Origin: an uncultured Collinsella sp.
GTDB taxonomy: Bacteria > Actinomycetota > Coriobacteriia > Coriobacteriales > Coriobacteriaceae
DNA length: 64,000 nucleotides
Direction: 5' to 3'
NCBI GenBank assembly: GCA_938023085.1
Contig: CALHDP010000089.1
Location: 73,546 to 137,545 of the forward strand
The notes under the pieces were generated by a model. The model saw nothing but the letters and a program-made list of their open reading frames with translations. It ran no database searches and was not told the DNA's origin. Numbering within the stretch: position 1 is the first letter of the stretch; every line of letters starts with the position of its first letter. A program made the translations under genes and the position numbers. Below, in pieces: positions 35,461 to 44,004 of the stretch.

Positions 35461-35493
35461 CCACCACAAAGGGGACAGGCACCTTTGTGGTGG
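35461..35493. repeat. 33-bp palindrome, dispersed family A, copy 5
   Basis: CCACCACAAAGG, loop GGACAGGCA, CCTTTGTGGTGG, 14 bases after the sortase stop. Perfect 12-bp arms. Family B copy 4 follows after 11 bases. Confidence 0.88.
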
Positions 35494-35504
35494 TCGGGGC
35501 TTCC

Positions 35505-35569
35505 AAACCATCACAACATTCGATGAAAATCGCGATTTTGACGAAAAGCGTCGAATGTTGTGATGGTTT
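35505..35569. repeat. Dispersed palindrome family B, copy 4
   Basis: AAACCATCACAACATTCGA (arm 35505-35525) and its complement (35549-35569) flank a centre containing AAAATCGCGATTTT, as in copy 3. Confidence 0.85.
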
Positions 35570-35650
35570 TCGTTGCGGGCGGGACGGTTTTCGTTTCGGG
35601 CGGCGCGGTTCTCGTTGTGGACGGGACGGTTTTCGCTATGGACGGTGCGG
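35567..35650. repeat. Four tandem 21-bp repeats
   Basis: Four consecutive 21-base units (start points 35567, 35588, 35609, 35630) share TTTTCGTTnCGGGCGGnnCGG. They begin inside the right arm of family B copy 4 and end about 130 bases before gatC. The array is divisible by three but has no ribosome site and no conserved protein frame, so I treat it as a minisatellite. Confidence 0.75.
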
Positions 35651-35778
35651 TTTCGCTGCAGAACCGCCAGCCCGCCGCCCTCGTTACGTTTTCGCTGCAT
35701 TTGGGTAAAGCGCCTGCTCCAAGCCGGCGTTGCCTTGTATACTAGAGCGGTTTATCTGTTATGCGGAAGGGAGCGCCT

Positions 35779-36090
35779 ATGGCACTCAGCGAGAAAGACG
35801 TGCGCGGCATCGCCGAGTACGCAAAGATCGCACTGACCGATGACGAGCTCACCCAGATGACGTCTTACCTGAACGACGCCGTCCAGATGCTCGAGCCCGT
35901 CCTGCAATATGACTTGCCCGACGTGGAGCCCACGTTCCATCCCATCGGAAGCCTGTCCAACGTGATGGGCGATGACCTGCGCGAGCCCGAGCGCGACCTG
36001 CCGCTCGACGTCGCGCTCGAAAACGCCGGCAGCGCGCGCGACCGCTACTTCCGCGTGCCGTCCATTCTGGGAGAGGGGGAGAGCGAGTAA
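35779..36090 (+). CDS. gatC: Asp-tRNA(Asn)/Glu-tRNA(Gln) amidotransferase subunit C
   Basis: 103 residues, the small scaffold subunit that stabilises GatA and wraps the GatAB complex. The family start LSEKDVRGIAEYAKIALTDDEL and the C-terminal region with PLDVALENAG and RYFRVPSIL are typical. The ATG at 35779 follows GGAAGGGAG; an ATG 18 bases upstream is not used. A TATACT -10 at 35738-35743 lies upstream. The stop overlaps the gatA start by one base (TAATG), giving tight coupling in gatCAB. Confidence 0.95.
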   Translation: MALSEKDVRGIAEYAKIALTDDELTQMTSYLNDAVQMLEPVLQYDLPDVEPTFHPIGSLSNVMGDDLREPERDLPLDVALENAGSARDRYFRVPSILGEGESE

Positions 36091-37604
36091 TGGCGCTAAG
36101 CTTCGATTCCCTTACCGCCGCCCGGATCGCCGCGGGCGTTGCCGCCGGCGACTTTACCGCTACCGAGGTGGCTCAGGCCTCCCTTGCCGCCATCGAGGCG
36201 CGCGAGGGCGGGGTCCAGGCATTCCTGCAGGTGGCGCCCGAGCTTGCGCTCGAGGCCGCTGCGCGCGTGGATGCCGACCGCTCCGCAGGCAAGCCGCTGC
36301 CCCCGCTCGCGGGCGTGCCGCTGGCCATCAAGGACAACATGAACCTCGTGGGTACGCGCACCACCTGCGCTTCCCGCATGCTCGAGAACTACCAGAGCGT
36401 CTACACCGCCGCCTGTGTCCAGCGCATGCTCGATGCCGGCTGCCTGCCCATGGGCAAGGCCAACATGGACGAGTTCGCCTTTGGCAGCTCCACCGAGAGC
36501 TCGGCGTTCCACCGCACCAACAACCCCTGGGATACCGAGCGCGTGCCCGGCGGCTCCTCGGGCGGCTCCGCTGCCGCCGTCGCCGCGGGCGAGGTCGCGC
36601 TCTCGCTGGGCTCGGACACCGGCGGCTCCATTCGCCAGCCGGCGTCGCTGTGCGGCGTGGTGGGCTTTAAGCCCACGTATGGCGCTGTGAGCCGTTACGG
36701 CGTGGTGGCCTTTGGCTCGTCACTCGACCAGGTGGGCCCCTTCGGTCGCACGGTCGAGGACGTCGCGCTGGCCATGAACGCGCTTACCGGGGCGGGCCAC
36801 GATCCGTACGACTGCACCAGCCAGGACTGCGCCGTCGACTTTACCGAGCACCTCAACGACAGCATCGAGGGCAAGCGCGTGGGCATCATCCCCGCGTTTA
36901 TGGAGGCCGAGGGCCTGACGCCCGAGGTTAAGGCCGCCGTCCAGCGCGCCGCCCAGGAGCTGCAGAACCAGGGTGCCGAGCTGGTCGAGGTCGACCTGCC
37001 GCACCTGGACGCCGCCATCGCCGCCTACTACGTCATCGGCCCGGCCGAGGCGTTCTCCAACCTGGCCCGCTTCGACGGCATTCGCTACGGCTATCAGGAG
37101 GAGGGCTGCGCCAACCTGTCCGACCAGAGCTCGCTGTCGCGCGCCCACGGCTTTGGCGCCGAGGCCAAGCGCCGTCAGATGCTCGGCGCCTACCTGCTGA
37201 GCTCGGGCGTGTACGACAAGTACTACTACGCTGCGCAAAAGGCCCGCACGCTCATCACGCAGGACTACGACGCCGCGTATGCCAAGGTGGACACCATCCT
37301 CATGCCCGCCTCGCCGCGCACGGCCTTTAAGTTTGGCGAGATCAGCGACCCCACGCAGATGTACCTCTCCGACCTGTACACCATCTCGCTCAACATTTGC
37401 GGCAACGGTGGTATTTCGGTGCCGCTGGGCCTGGGCGAGGATACTGAGCTGCCCGTTTCTGCCCAGCTGGTGGGGCCTGCCTTTAAGGACCGTCAGCTGC
37501 TCACGTTTGCCCGCGCCCTGGAGCGCGGCTTTGCCGATGCCGCCACGGGTGCGCCCGCGCTTTCCGTCGCGCCCGATTTTGCCGGGAAGGGAGGCGAGCT
37601 GTAA
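36090..37604 (+). CDS. gatA: Glutamyl-tRNA amidotransferase subunit A
   Basis: 504 residues. This is the amidase-signature subunit releasing ammonia from glutamine for tRNA-dependent amidation. The Ser-cisSer-Lys triad is present: K81 in PLAIKDNMN, with serines in the GGSSGGSAAAVAAGEV and SLGSDTGGSIRQPAS blocks. Length matches the family (about 485). The cell therefore probably makes Gln-tRNA and/or Asn-tRNA by the indirect route. The start overlaps gatC and the stop overlaps gatB, both by one base. Confidence 0.97.
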   Translation: MALSFDSLTAARIAAGVAAGDFTATEVAQASLAAIEAREGGVQAFLQVAPELALEAAARVDADRSAGKPLPPLAGVPLAIKDNMNLVGTRTTCASRMLENYQSVYTAACVQRMLDAGCLPMGKANMDEFAFGSSTESSAFHRTNNPWDTERVPGGSSGGSAAAVAAGEVALSLGSDTGGSIRQPASLCGVVGFKPTYGAVSRYGVVAFGSSLDQVGPFGRTVEDVALAMNALTGAGHDPYDCTSQDCAVDFTEHLNDSIEGKRVGIIPAFMEAEGLTPEVKAAVQRAAQELQNQGAELVEVDLPHLDAAIAAYYVIGPAEAFSNLARFDGIRYGYQEEGCANLSDQSSLSRAHGFGAEAKRRQMLGAYLLSSGVYDKYYYAAQKARTLITQDYDAAYAKVDTILMPASPRTAFKFGEISDPTQMYLSDLYTISLNICGNGGISVPLGLGEDTELPVSAQLVGPAFKDRQLLTFARALERGFADAATGAPALSVAPDFAGKGGEL

Positions 37605-39280
37605 TGAAGGAGCTTTCCGAGGTCCTGCAGGATTGGGAGGCCGTGATCGGCCTGGAGATCCATACCGAGCTCACCGCGCTCGATACCAAGATGTTCTGCA
37701 ACTGCAAGCTCAGCCACGATGACGAGCCCAACGCCAACGTGTGCCCGGTGTGCCTGGGCCTGCCCGGCGCCCTGCCGGTGCCCAACAAGCGCGCCATCGA
37801 GAGCATCGTCAAGGCCGGTCTTGCCACCAACTGCGAGATCCAGCGCCATTCGATGTTCTACCGCAAGCACTACTTTTATCCCGATATGGCCAAGAACTTC
37901 CAGACCACGCAGGGTCCGGTCGCCTTTGCCATGTACGGTCACCTGGACCTGGACGTGACCGGTCGCGGTGCCGCCGAGCGCCCCGACTGCGCGTTTGGCG
38001 AGGCCGAGGCCCAGAGTCTGGCGAGCGCCTCGGCCAACGCCGAGGGCCTGTCCACGTCCATGACGTCGACCATGCGCGAGGGCAACCAGCGTGCCGGTCA
38101 CCTGGCCAGCTACGACGCGTCCAACCTGCAGATGCCCGAGCGTCGCGAGGACGGTTCCTACACGGTGCCCATTCGCATCCTGCGCATCCACATGGAGGAG
38201 GACGCCGCCAAGATGGTGCACGTGGGCGGCGCCGAGGGCCGCATCACCGCCGCGGCCGAGTCGCTCGTCGACTACAACCGCTGCGGTACGCCGCTCATCG
38301 AGCTCGTTACCGAGCCCGACCTGCGCACGCCCGAGGAGGCCCGCCTGTTTATGGAGAAGCTCCGTCGCATCTTTGTGACGCTGGGCATTTCGGACTGCTC
38401 CATGGAGAAGGGTTCCATGCGCTGCGACGGCAACGTGTCGCTGCGCCGCCGCGGAGAGACCAAGCTGGGCACCAAGACCGAGCTCAAGAACCTCAATTCG
38501 TTCAAGAGCTTGCACGACGGCCTTGCCTACGAGATCTGCCGCCAGGCCGAGGTGCTCGAGGAGGGCGGCATCATCTACCAGGAGACCCGCCACTGGGAGC
38601 CCAGCCGCAAGCGCACCGTGGTCATGCGTGTGAAGGAGACGGCCGACGACTATCGCCTGTTCCCCGACCCCGACCTGGCGCCGTTCGATCTGGACGACGA
38701 GTTCATCGACCGCTGCCGTGGCGAGATTCCCGAGCTGCCCGATGCCAAGCGCGTCCGTTTTGAGGCCGACTTTGGCATTAAGGCGGCGGACGCCGAGCAG
38801 ATTGCCGGCGACCCGGAGTTTGCCGAGTTCTTTGAGGCGGCCGCTGCCGGTATGGCTGGCAAGGAGGCCCAGACGGTCGCAAACTTGCTGGTCAACGAGA
38901 TGATCGCCTACCTTAAGGGCGCGGGTGTGTCGCTCACCGAGTCCGGCATCGCGCCGGCTCAGGTGGCAGCGCTGGCTAAGCTGCTGGCGACCGATGCCAT
39001 CAGCTCCAACCAGGCGCACGAGGTCTTTGAGGCCATGGCCCAGACCGGTGATGACCCCAACAAGATAGTCGACGAGCGCGGCATGCGTCAGGTGAGCGAT
39101 GCCGGCGCGCTGCAGCCGATTGTGGACGAGGTGCTGGCAAACTGTGCCGATCAGGCGCAGCAGTATCGTGACGGCAACCAGAAGGTCATCGGCTTTTTGG
39201 TGGGCCAGTGCATGAAGGCGAGCCGCGGCAAGGGCAACCCTAAGCTCTTCAACGAGTTGCTGAGAACGGCGCTCTCGTAA
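37604..39280 (+). CDS. gatB: Asp-tRNA(Asn)/Glu-tRNA(Gln) amidotransferase subunit B
   Basis: 558 residues, somewhat longer than the usual 480-500. The cradle domain begins WEAVIGLEIHTELTALDTKMFC and contains the zinc-type cysteines CNC and CPVCLGLPG, the MFYRKHYFYPD block, and the C-terminal YqeY-like tail domain (AGMAGKEAQTVANLLVNEM). It activates the misacylated tRNA with ATP and transfers ammonia from GatA. It is the last gene of gatCAB. A 141-bp nested hairpin element begins four bases behind its stop, and a classical terminator follows at 39473. Confidence 0.97.
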   Translation: MKELSEVLQDWEAVIGLEIHTELTALDTKMFCNCKLSHDDEPNANVCPVCLGLPGALPVPNKRAIESIVKAGLATNCEIQRHSMFYRKHYFYPDMAKNFQTTQGPVAFAMYGHLDLDVTGRGAAERPDCAFGEAEAQSLASASANAEGLSTSMTSTMREGNQRAGHLASYDASNLQMPERREDGSYTVPIRILRIHMEEDAAKMVHVGGAEGRITAAAESLVDYNRCGTPLIELVTEPDLRTPEEARLFMEKLRRIFVTLGISDCSMEKGSMRCDGNVSLRRRGETKLGTKTELKNLNSFKSLHDGLAYEICRQAEVLEEGGIIYQETRHWEPSRKRTVVMRVKETADDYRLFPDPDLAPFDLDDEFIDRCRGEIPELPDAKRVRFEADFGIKAADAEQIAGDPEFAEFFEAAAAGMAGKEAQTVANLLVNEMIAYLKGAGVSLTESGIAPAQVAALAKLLATDAISSNQAHEVFEAMAQTGDDPNKIVDERGMRQVSDAGALQPIVDEVLANCADQAQQYRDGNQKVIGFLVGQCMKASRGKGNPKLFNELLRTALS

Positions 39281-39283
39281 ACG

Positions 39284-39424
39284 GAACCTGGGAGCCCCGG
39301 CAGGGCGGGTGCTTCCTCAAAATTTCAAACAGTCCTGCGCAAGACGAAGGCCACATTAAGTGGCCTTCTTTGCGTGCGGAACTCATTTTGAGCAAGCACC
39401 CGCCCTGCCGGGGCTCCCGGGTTC
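39284..39424. repeat. Nested hairpin element D, copy 1
   Basis: Outer arms of 40 bases (39284-39323 and 39385-39424) are complementary except for two positions and contain GGGAGCCCCGG. Inside lies a perfect 9-bp stem GAAGGCCAC-ATTAA-GTGGCCTTC (39346-39368) followed by TTTGCG. Copy 2, at 61021-61157, has the same plan in the opposite orientation. It begins immediately after gatB. Confidence 0.8.
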
Positions 39425-39472
39425 TGCAACGACTCGGCCGTTCGGGTCAGGCGGGCTGATAGGAAAGATGGT

Positions 39473-39503
39473 GGCGGAGGCGCCACTGGCGCCTCCGCCT
39501 TTT
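39473..39503 (+). terminator. Intrinsic terminator behind gatCAB
   Basis: GGCGGAGGCGCC-ACT-GGCGCCTCCGCC followed by TTTTC. A perfect 12-bp stem. Confidence 0.88.
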
Positions 39504-39535
39504 CAATGTGATGAAAGTGTGGCGAAATGAGCTTA

Positions 39536-39610
39536 AAACTTCCGTAAATGTGATAAATATCACGTTTTACCTAGGGTAAAATGTGGGAAATATCACGTTT
39601 ACGGAAGTTT
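39536..39610. promoter_or_regulatory. 75-bp palindromic operator/leader of the DUF4143 ATPase
   Basis: Outer arms AAACTTCCGTAAA (39536-39548) and TTTACGGAAGTTT (39598-39610) are perfect complements. Inside, GTGATAAATATCAC, then TTTTACC-TA-GGGTAAAA, then a second AAATATCACG copy. The block is both palindromic and a direct repeat of about 27 bases. It ends 19 bases before the gene start, right before the ribosome site, so it should control this gene. Confidence 0.65.
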
Positions 39611-39629
39611 CTTTGCGGGAGGTTCGGCC

Positions 39630-40994
39630 ATGCAGCGAGATATCATTGCCAAGCTTAACGCTTGGAAAGCGTCAGAATATCGTAAGCCGCTTATCCTTAA
39701 GGGGGCGCGCCAGGTTGGAAAGACGTGGGCGCTTAAGGAGTTCGGCCGAACCTCGTACATCAATTATGTGTATCTGACGCTCGAGGAGCCGTCACCTGGG
39801 GTACAGAGCGAGTACGCTCAGTTTTTCGAAGGTACGCGCGATCCTCGACGGATCATCTCAAATCTTTCCCTGGCACTTGGACAGCCTATCGATCCCGGCG
39901 AAACGCTGCTTATTATTGATGAGATCCAGGATTGTCCTTCTGCAGTCGGCGCCCTTAAATACTTCTGTGACGAGGCCCCCGAGTATCACGTCGCATGCGC
40001 AGGGTCTTTGTTGGGCGTTCGCTTGTCCCGTGAGACCAGCGCTTTTCCGGTGGGAAAGGTCGAGTTCATGGAGATGCGCCCCATGAGCTTTTCCGAGTTT
40101 CTGAAAGCCGAGGGCGCTGCAAACTACGACGAATACCTTGGCGGCCTTGATCAGATCGAGACAGTGCCCGATTTCTTCCATGTCCGTCTCGTCGAGCATC
40201 TTCGTCGTTATTTTGCATGCGGCGGCATGCCAGAGGCTCTTGGCCGGTGGGTGGAGACGGGCGATATCGTTCAGGTCGATAAGGTGTTGTCTGATCTCTT
40301 GGATTCCTACGAGCGCGATTTTGCCAAGCATGGTGGCCGTGCGCAGTTCGCCAAGCTTTCGCAAATATGGAACTCGATTCCAGCTCAGTTGGCGCGCGAG
40401 AACAAAAAGTTCGTTTGGGGTGCGGTGCGCGAGGGGGCTCGTGCTCGAGAATACGAGGATACTCTGGAATGGCTTGCCGATGCTGGGCTCATCACGGCGG
40501 TTCGCCTTAATGCTGCCGGTGGTGTGCCGCTCTCTGCGTACGATGACCTCAAGGCATTTAAAGTCTACTGTCTTGATGTCGGCTTGCTGCGCCGCATGGC
40601 AAGGCTGGATGCGTCCGCTTTTGCCATCTCGGATGCGCTATTTTCGGAGTTCAAAGGTTCGTTCGCCGAGAACTATGTGCTTCAGGCATTACTTTCACAG
40701 TTAGATGCTGCTCCGCGTTATTGGACAAACGAGAAGCCGAAGCACGAAGTCGATTTTTTGATTCAAGTCGGAAACGAAATCGTTCCCGTAGAGGTCAAAT
40801 CGGGAGAGGTCGTTCATTCCAAGAGCCTTAAGTACTATGCCGACAAGCATGCGGAGACGACTCCATTGAGGGTCCGCTACTCACTTAAGAACCTAAAGCT
40901 CGACGACGGGGTGCTCAACATTCCGTTGTATTTGGCTGATCGATCTGTCCCTCTTATCAAAAAGGCGCTTGATTGTGCGCATCTTGACGTTTAG
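39630..40994 (+). CDS. AAA_14/DUF4143 ATP-binding protein
   Basis: 454 residues. The AAA_14 domain has Walker A GARQVGKTW (about 26-34) and Walker B LLIIDEIQ (about 94-101), followed by sensor-like CAGSLLGV. The C-terminal DUF4143 domain carries a PD-(D/E)xK-like core, with D in HEVDFLIQ and E/K in PVEVKSG. These proteins are widespread in gut bacteria, often as many paralogues; cellular role is not established, with defence or toxin-antitoxin links suggested. GGGAGG precedes the ATG. The 75-bp palindrome directly upstream is the notable part. Lower GC than the gatCAB genes suggests it is an accessory gene. Confidence 0.85.
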   Translation: MQRDIIAKLNAWKASEYRKPLILKGARQVGKTWALKEFGRTSYINYVYLTLEEPSPGVQSEYAQFFEGTRDPRRIISNLSLALGQPIDPGETLLIIDEIQDCPSAVGALKYFCDEAPEYHVACAGSLLGVRLSRETSAFPVGKVEFMEMRPMSFSEFLKAEGAANYDEYLGGLDQIETVPDFFHVRLVEHLRRYFACGGMPEALGRWVETGDIVQVDKVLSDLLDSYERDFAKHGGRAQFAKLSQIWNSIPAQLARENKKFVWGAVREGARAREYEDTLEWLADAGLITAVRLNAAGGVPLSAYDDLKAFKVYCLDVGLLRRMARLDASAFAISDALFSEFKGSFAENYVLQALLSQLDAAPRYWTNEKPKHEVDFLIQVGNEIVPVEVKSGEVVHSKSLKYYADKHAETTPLRVRYSLKNLKLDDGVLNIPLYLADRSVPLIKKALDCAHLDV

Positions 40995-41058
40995 ATCCTG
41001 GGTGAGCTGACGGGCGGCGGCTAATTAATCGCTCCGTTACGGCCAGGGAGCTTGGGCC

Positions 41059-42063
41059 TTAGCGATGCTTGCTTCGCCAAGCCGTGGGTGTCATGCCGGT
41101 GTATTGCTTGAAGGCTTGGGCGAAGGCGGCCTGCTGAGGGTAGCCTAGACGCTCTGCCACCTGCGCTATCGTGAGCGCGCTATCTGCCAAAAGGTCCTGC
41201 GCTCGCTCCATGCGGCGTCTGCGAATGTAGGCGCCCAGGGACTCGCCGGTTTGGGCCTTAAAGGTGGCGCATAGTTTGGAGCGGCTTGTGTAGAGCCTCT
41301 CGGCCACCTCGTTGATACCCACATGTCTGCCTTTGTCGAGCGTGCGCTCAATCATTGCCGTTGCTTCTTCGGCCATGGTTATGCTGACGCGTGTGTCTGC
41401 CGCCTGCCGCGCCTGCTTGTGGGCCGCGCGCGAACAGGCGAGCTCCGCGACCATGGTCTCCACGATGCCCTGCATATAGACGCGTCCGCCTACGGTGCGG
41501 GCGCGTTCCTCGTTAATCCGGCGCAGCGTGTGGCAGATGGCAGACGTCGCTTCCTCGTGCCATGGCTCGGCAAACGCCTCAAAGATTCCCGCGAACTCGG
41601 TGGGATAGCGGTGCTCCAGTTCGTCAAAATATCCAGGCAAAAAGAGTACCGAGCGCGAGTGATAAAGCTCCCCCGCAAACAGCGGGCTTAATTCCTCGCC
41701 GCAACTATCTTGGATAAAGCTGCAAACGGCATTGTTTGGCCACGGTCCATGCAATGGTTTAAGGTTCGCGGGCGTTATGCCAGCCTCGGGCATGCATGTA
41801 AGTGTGGGTGCGCTGACCTCGCTCACGCAGGCGTATGGCTCGGGTGTGTATTCGGCCAGGTACATATCGTGCGTCGGGGTTATGAAATGCTCCATGACGA
41901 TGCAGGTGGGGGAGAGGGGCATGATCCATGCGCGGCCGTGCGCCCGGTCATTTGCCACCTCGCCGGTAAAGACAGCGCCCTTGCCGGAAAGCTCCAGGCC
42001 AAACTGCTCAAATTGCGGTGCGTAGAGCTCGGTTATGTCGGTCGCTGCCCGCCGCATTTGCAA
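41059..42063 (-). CDS. AraC-family transcriptional regulator
   Basis: 334 residues. The C-terminal AraC/XylS DNA-binding domain has two helix-turn-helices (GINEVAERLYTSRSKLCATFK and LTIAQVAERLGYPQQAAFAQAFKQYTGMTPTAWR). The N-terminal 220 residues are an uncharacterised sensing domain. The ORF begins with TTG at 42063, which has AAAGGG six bases upstream; an ATG two codons later (42057) lacks good spacing. It is divergent from a pair of ABC exporter genes across 114 bases, the arrangement of YbtA with YbtPQ, so it probably controls them. Ligand unknown. Confidence 0.85.
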   Translation of the reverse strand: MQMRRAATDITELYAPQFEQFGLELSGKGAVFTGEVANDRAHGRAWIMPLSPTCIVMEHFITPTHDMYLAEYTPEPYACVSEVSAPTLTCMPEAGITPANLKPLHGPWPNNAVCSFIQDSCGEELSPLFAGELYHSRSVLFLPGYFDELEHRYPTEFAGIFEAFAEPWHEEATSAICHTLRRINEERARTVGGRVYMQGIVETMVAELACSRAAHKQARQAADTRVSITMAEEATAMIERTLDKGRHVGINEVAERLYTSRSKLCATFKAQTGESLGAYIRRRRMERAQDLLADSALTIAQVAERLGYPQQAAFAQAFKQYTGMTPTAWRSKHR

Positions 42064-42177
42064 AAGCGTCCCTTTCCTTTGCAGAAACGTCCACGCCTGG
42101 CTTGATTGTGAGCCATGGCTAACACGTCAATGATAAGTTCATTACGGTTAACTCTCAAGCCGTTAGAAAGGAATCTC

Positions 42178-44004
42178 ATGGCAAAGGGATCAAAAAGGGA
42201 AGGTGGAGGCATCGGCGAGCTGCTTGCATATGCCGGCGACCGTAAATTCCTAACGTATTTGGGCATGGCGCTCTCGGCGCTCTCGCAGCTGCTGAGCTTT
42301 GGCCCGTTCGTGTGCATTTGGCTTGTCGCGCGCGATCTTATCGCTGTGGCACCTAACTGGAGCGAAGCCACCGATATCGCGATGTATGGCTGGTGGGCAG
42401 TGGGTTTTGCCCTGGCAAGCATCGTAGTTTATTTCGTGGGGCTCATGTGCACGCACCTGTCCGCGTTTCGCTGCGCGTCCACTATCCGCAAGACTACGAG
42501 CGAGCACCTGCTTAAGCTGCCGCTTGGCTACTTTGACACGCACGCCACCGGTGAGCTGCGTCGTGTTGTAGACGGATGCGCCGCCTCTACCGAGACCCTG
42601 CTCGCGCACATGCTGCCCGATATCGCCGGCGCCGCCGCCATGGTCGTGGGCTTGCTCGTGCTGCTTTTCGCCCTCGATTGGCGCTTGGGCGCGGCATGCC
42701 TCATCTCGGTCGTCGTTTCGTTTGGCGCCATGGCCACCATGATGAGCGGCAAAGGCGCCGAGTTCATGAAGGCCTACATGGGAGCGCTGGTCAAGATGAA
42801 CAAGACCGGCACCGAATACGTACGCGGTATTCCCGTGGTCAAGGTGTTTCAGCAGACGGTCTACTCCTTTAAGGCCTTCCACGATGCGATCGCCGAATAC
42901 GCCGACATGGCACAAAACTATGCGGGCACGTTCTGCCGAGGTCCGCAGGTACTCAATCTTACCGCGCTCAATGGTCTTGTGGCATTCCTGTTGCCCGTGG
43001 CGTTGCTGTTGGCGCCGGGCGAGACGGACTTCGCGCATTTTATGGCCAACTTCACGTTTTACGCGATATTTTCGGCCGTGGTGCCGACGGCCATGACCAA
43101 GCTCATGTTTGTGGGTGAGGCCTCTCAGATGAGTGCCGATTCGCTGGCTCGTATTCGAAGCGTCATGGATTCCAAGCAGCTCTCCATGCCCGCCCAACCC
43201 AAGCACCCTGCCGGCGGCGACGTGCGATTTGAGGACGTGAGCTTTACGTACGAGGGAGCCGAAGCACCTGCCGTTAGCCATGTGAGTTTCAGCGTTCCCG
43301 CTGGTAGCACCCTCGCCCTGGTGGGTCCCTCGGGTGGCGGTAAGTCAACCTGCGCAAGCCTGATCCCGCGTTTTTGGGATGTCTCCTCGGGTCGAGTGCT
43401 CGTAGGCGGCGTGGACGTTCGCGATATGGATCCGCACGAGCTTATGGACCAGGTCGCCTTCGTGTTCCAGACCAACCAGCTGTTCCGGCAAACACTTGCC
43501 GATAACGTGCGCGCCTCCAAGCCTACGGCCACTGACGACGAGGTGCGTGCGGCCCTCTCCGCAGCTCAGTGCGACGACATTGTGGCCAAGCTCCCACAGG
43601 GCATCAATACCATGCTCGGTGCCGGCGGAGCATATCTTTCGGGCGGCGAGGTCCAGCGCGTGGCACTCGCCCGCGCGATCCTTAAAGACGCGCCCATCGT
43701 GGTGCTCGACGAGGCCACGGCGTTTGCCGATCCCGAGAACGAGGCGCTCATCCAGCGCGCCTTTAGCAAGCTGGCGGCGGGTCGCACGGTCATTATGATT
43801 GCGCACCGACTCTCGACTGTAGTGGGCGCAGACCAAATCGTGGTGCTCAACCAGGGCAGCGTGCAGGAGTCGGGTACCCATGCCGAGTTGCTGTCCCAAA
43901 ACGGTCTGTATGCCAAGATGTGGGCCGAATACGAACAGGCCGCGAGCTGGAAAATCACTGCAGCGACCGCGGATGCCGCCGTCACGAAGGGAGGCGAGGC
44001 CTAA
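42178..44004 (+). CDS. ABC transporter half, first subunit (YbtP-like arrangement)
   Basis: 608 residues: six membrane helices, then an ATPase domain with Walker A GPSGGGKST, signature LSGGEVQR and intact Walker B VVLDEATAFAD. The ATG at 42178 follows AGAAAGGAATC; a frame extension to 42115 is unsupported. The next subunit starts immediately after its stop. Exporter-fold pairs next to an AraC regulator include siderophore importers (YbtPQ) and multidrug exporters, so direction and substrate remain open. Confidence 0.88.
   Translation: MAKGSKREGGGIGELLAYAGDRKFLTYLGMALSALSQLLSFGPFVCIWLVARDLIAVAPNWSEATDIAMYGWWAVGFALASIVVYFVGLMCTHLSAFRCASTIRKTTSEHLLKLPLGYFDTHATGELRRVVDGCAASTETLLAHMLPDIAGAAAMVVGLLVLLFALDWRLGAACLISVVVSFGAMATMMSGKGAEFMKAYMGALVKMNKTGTEYVRGIPVVKVFQQTVYSFKAFHDAIAEYADMAQNYAGTFCRGPQVLNLTALNGLVAFLLPVALLLAPGETDFAHFMANFTFYAIFSAVVPTAMTKLMFVGEASQMSADSLARIRSVMDSKQLSMPAQPKHPAGGDVRFEDVSFTYEGAEAPAVSHVSFSVPAGSTLALVGPSGGGKSTCASLIPRFWDVSSGRVLVGGVDVRDMDPHELMDQVAFVFQTNQLFRQTLADNVRASKPTATDDEVRAALSAAQCDDIVAKLPQGINTMLGAGGAYLSGGEVQRVALARAILKDAPIVVLDEATAFADPENEALIQRAFSKLAAGRTVIMIAHRLSTVVGADQIVVLNQGSVQESGTHAELLSQNGLYAKMWAEYEQAASWKITAATADAAVTKGGEA

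Noticed and set aside
35567..35700. Protein with heptad repeats on the minus strand (NENRPARN-like)
   Set aside because: No ribosome site or homologous domain; the repeats are explained by the 21-bp minisatellite.
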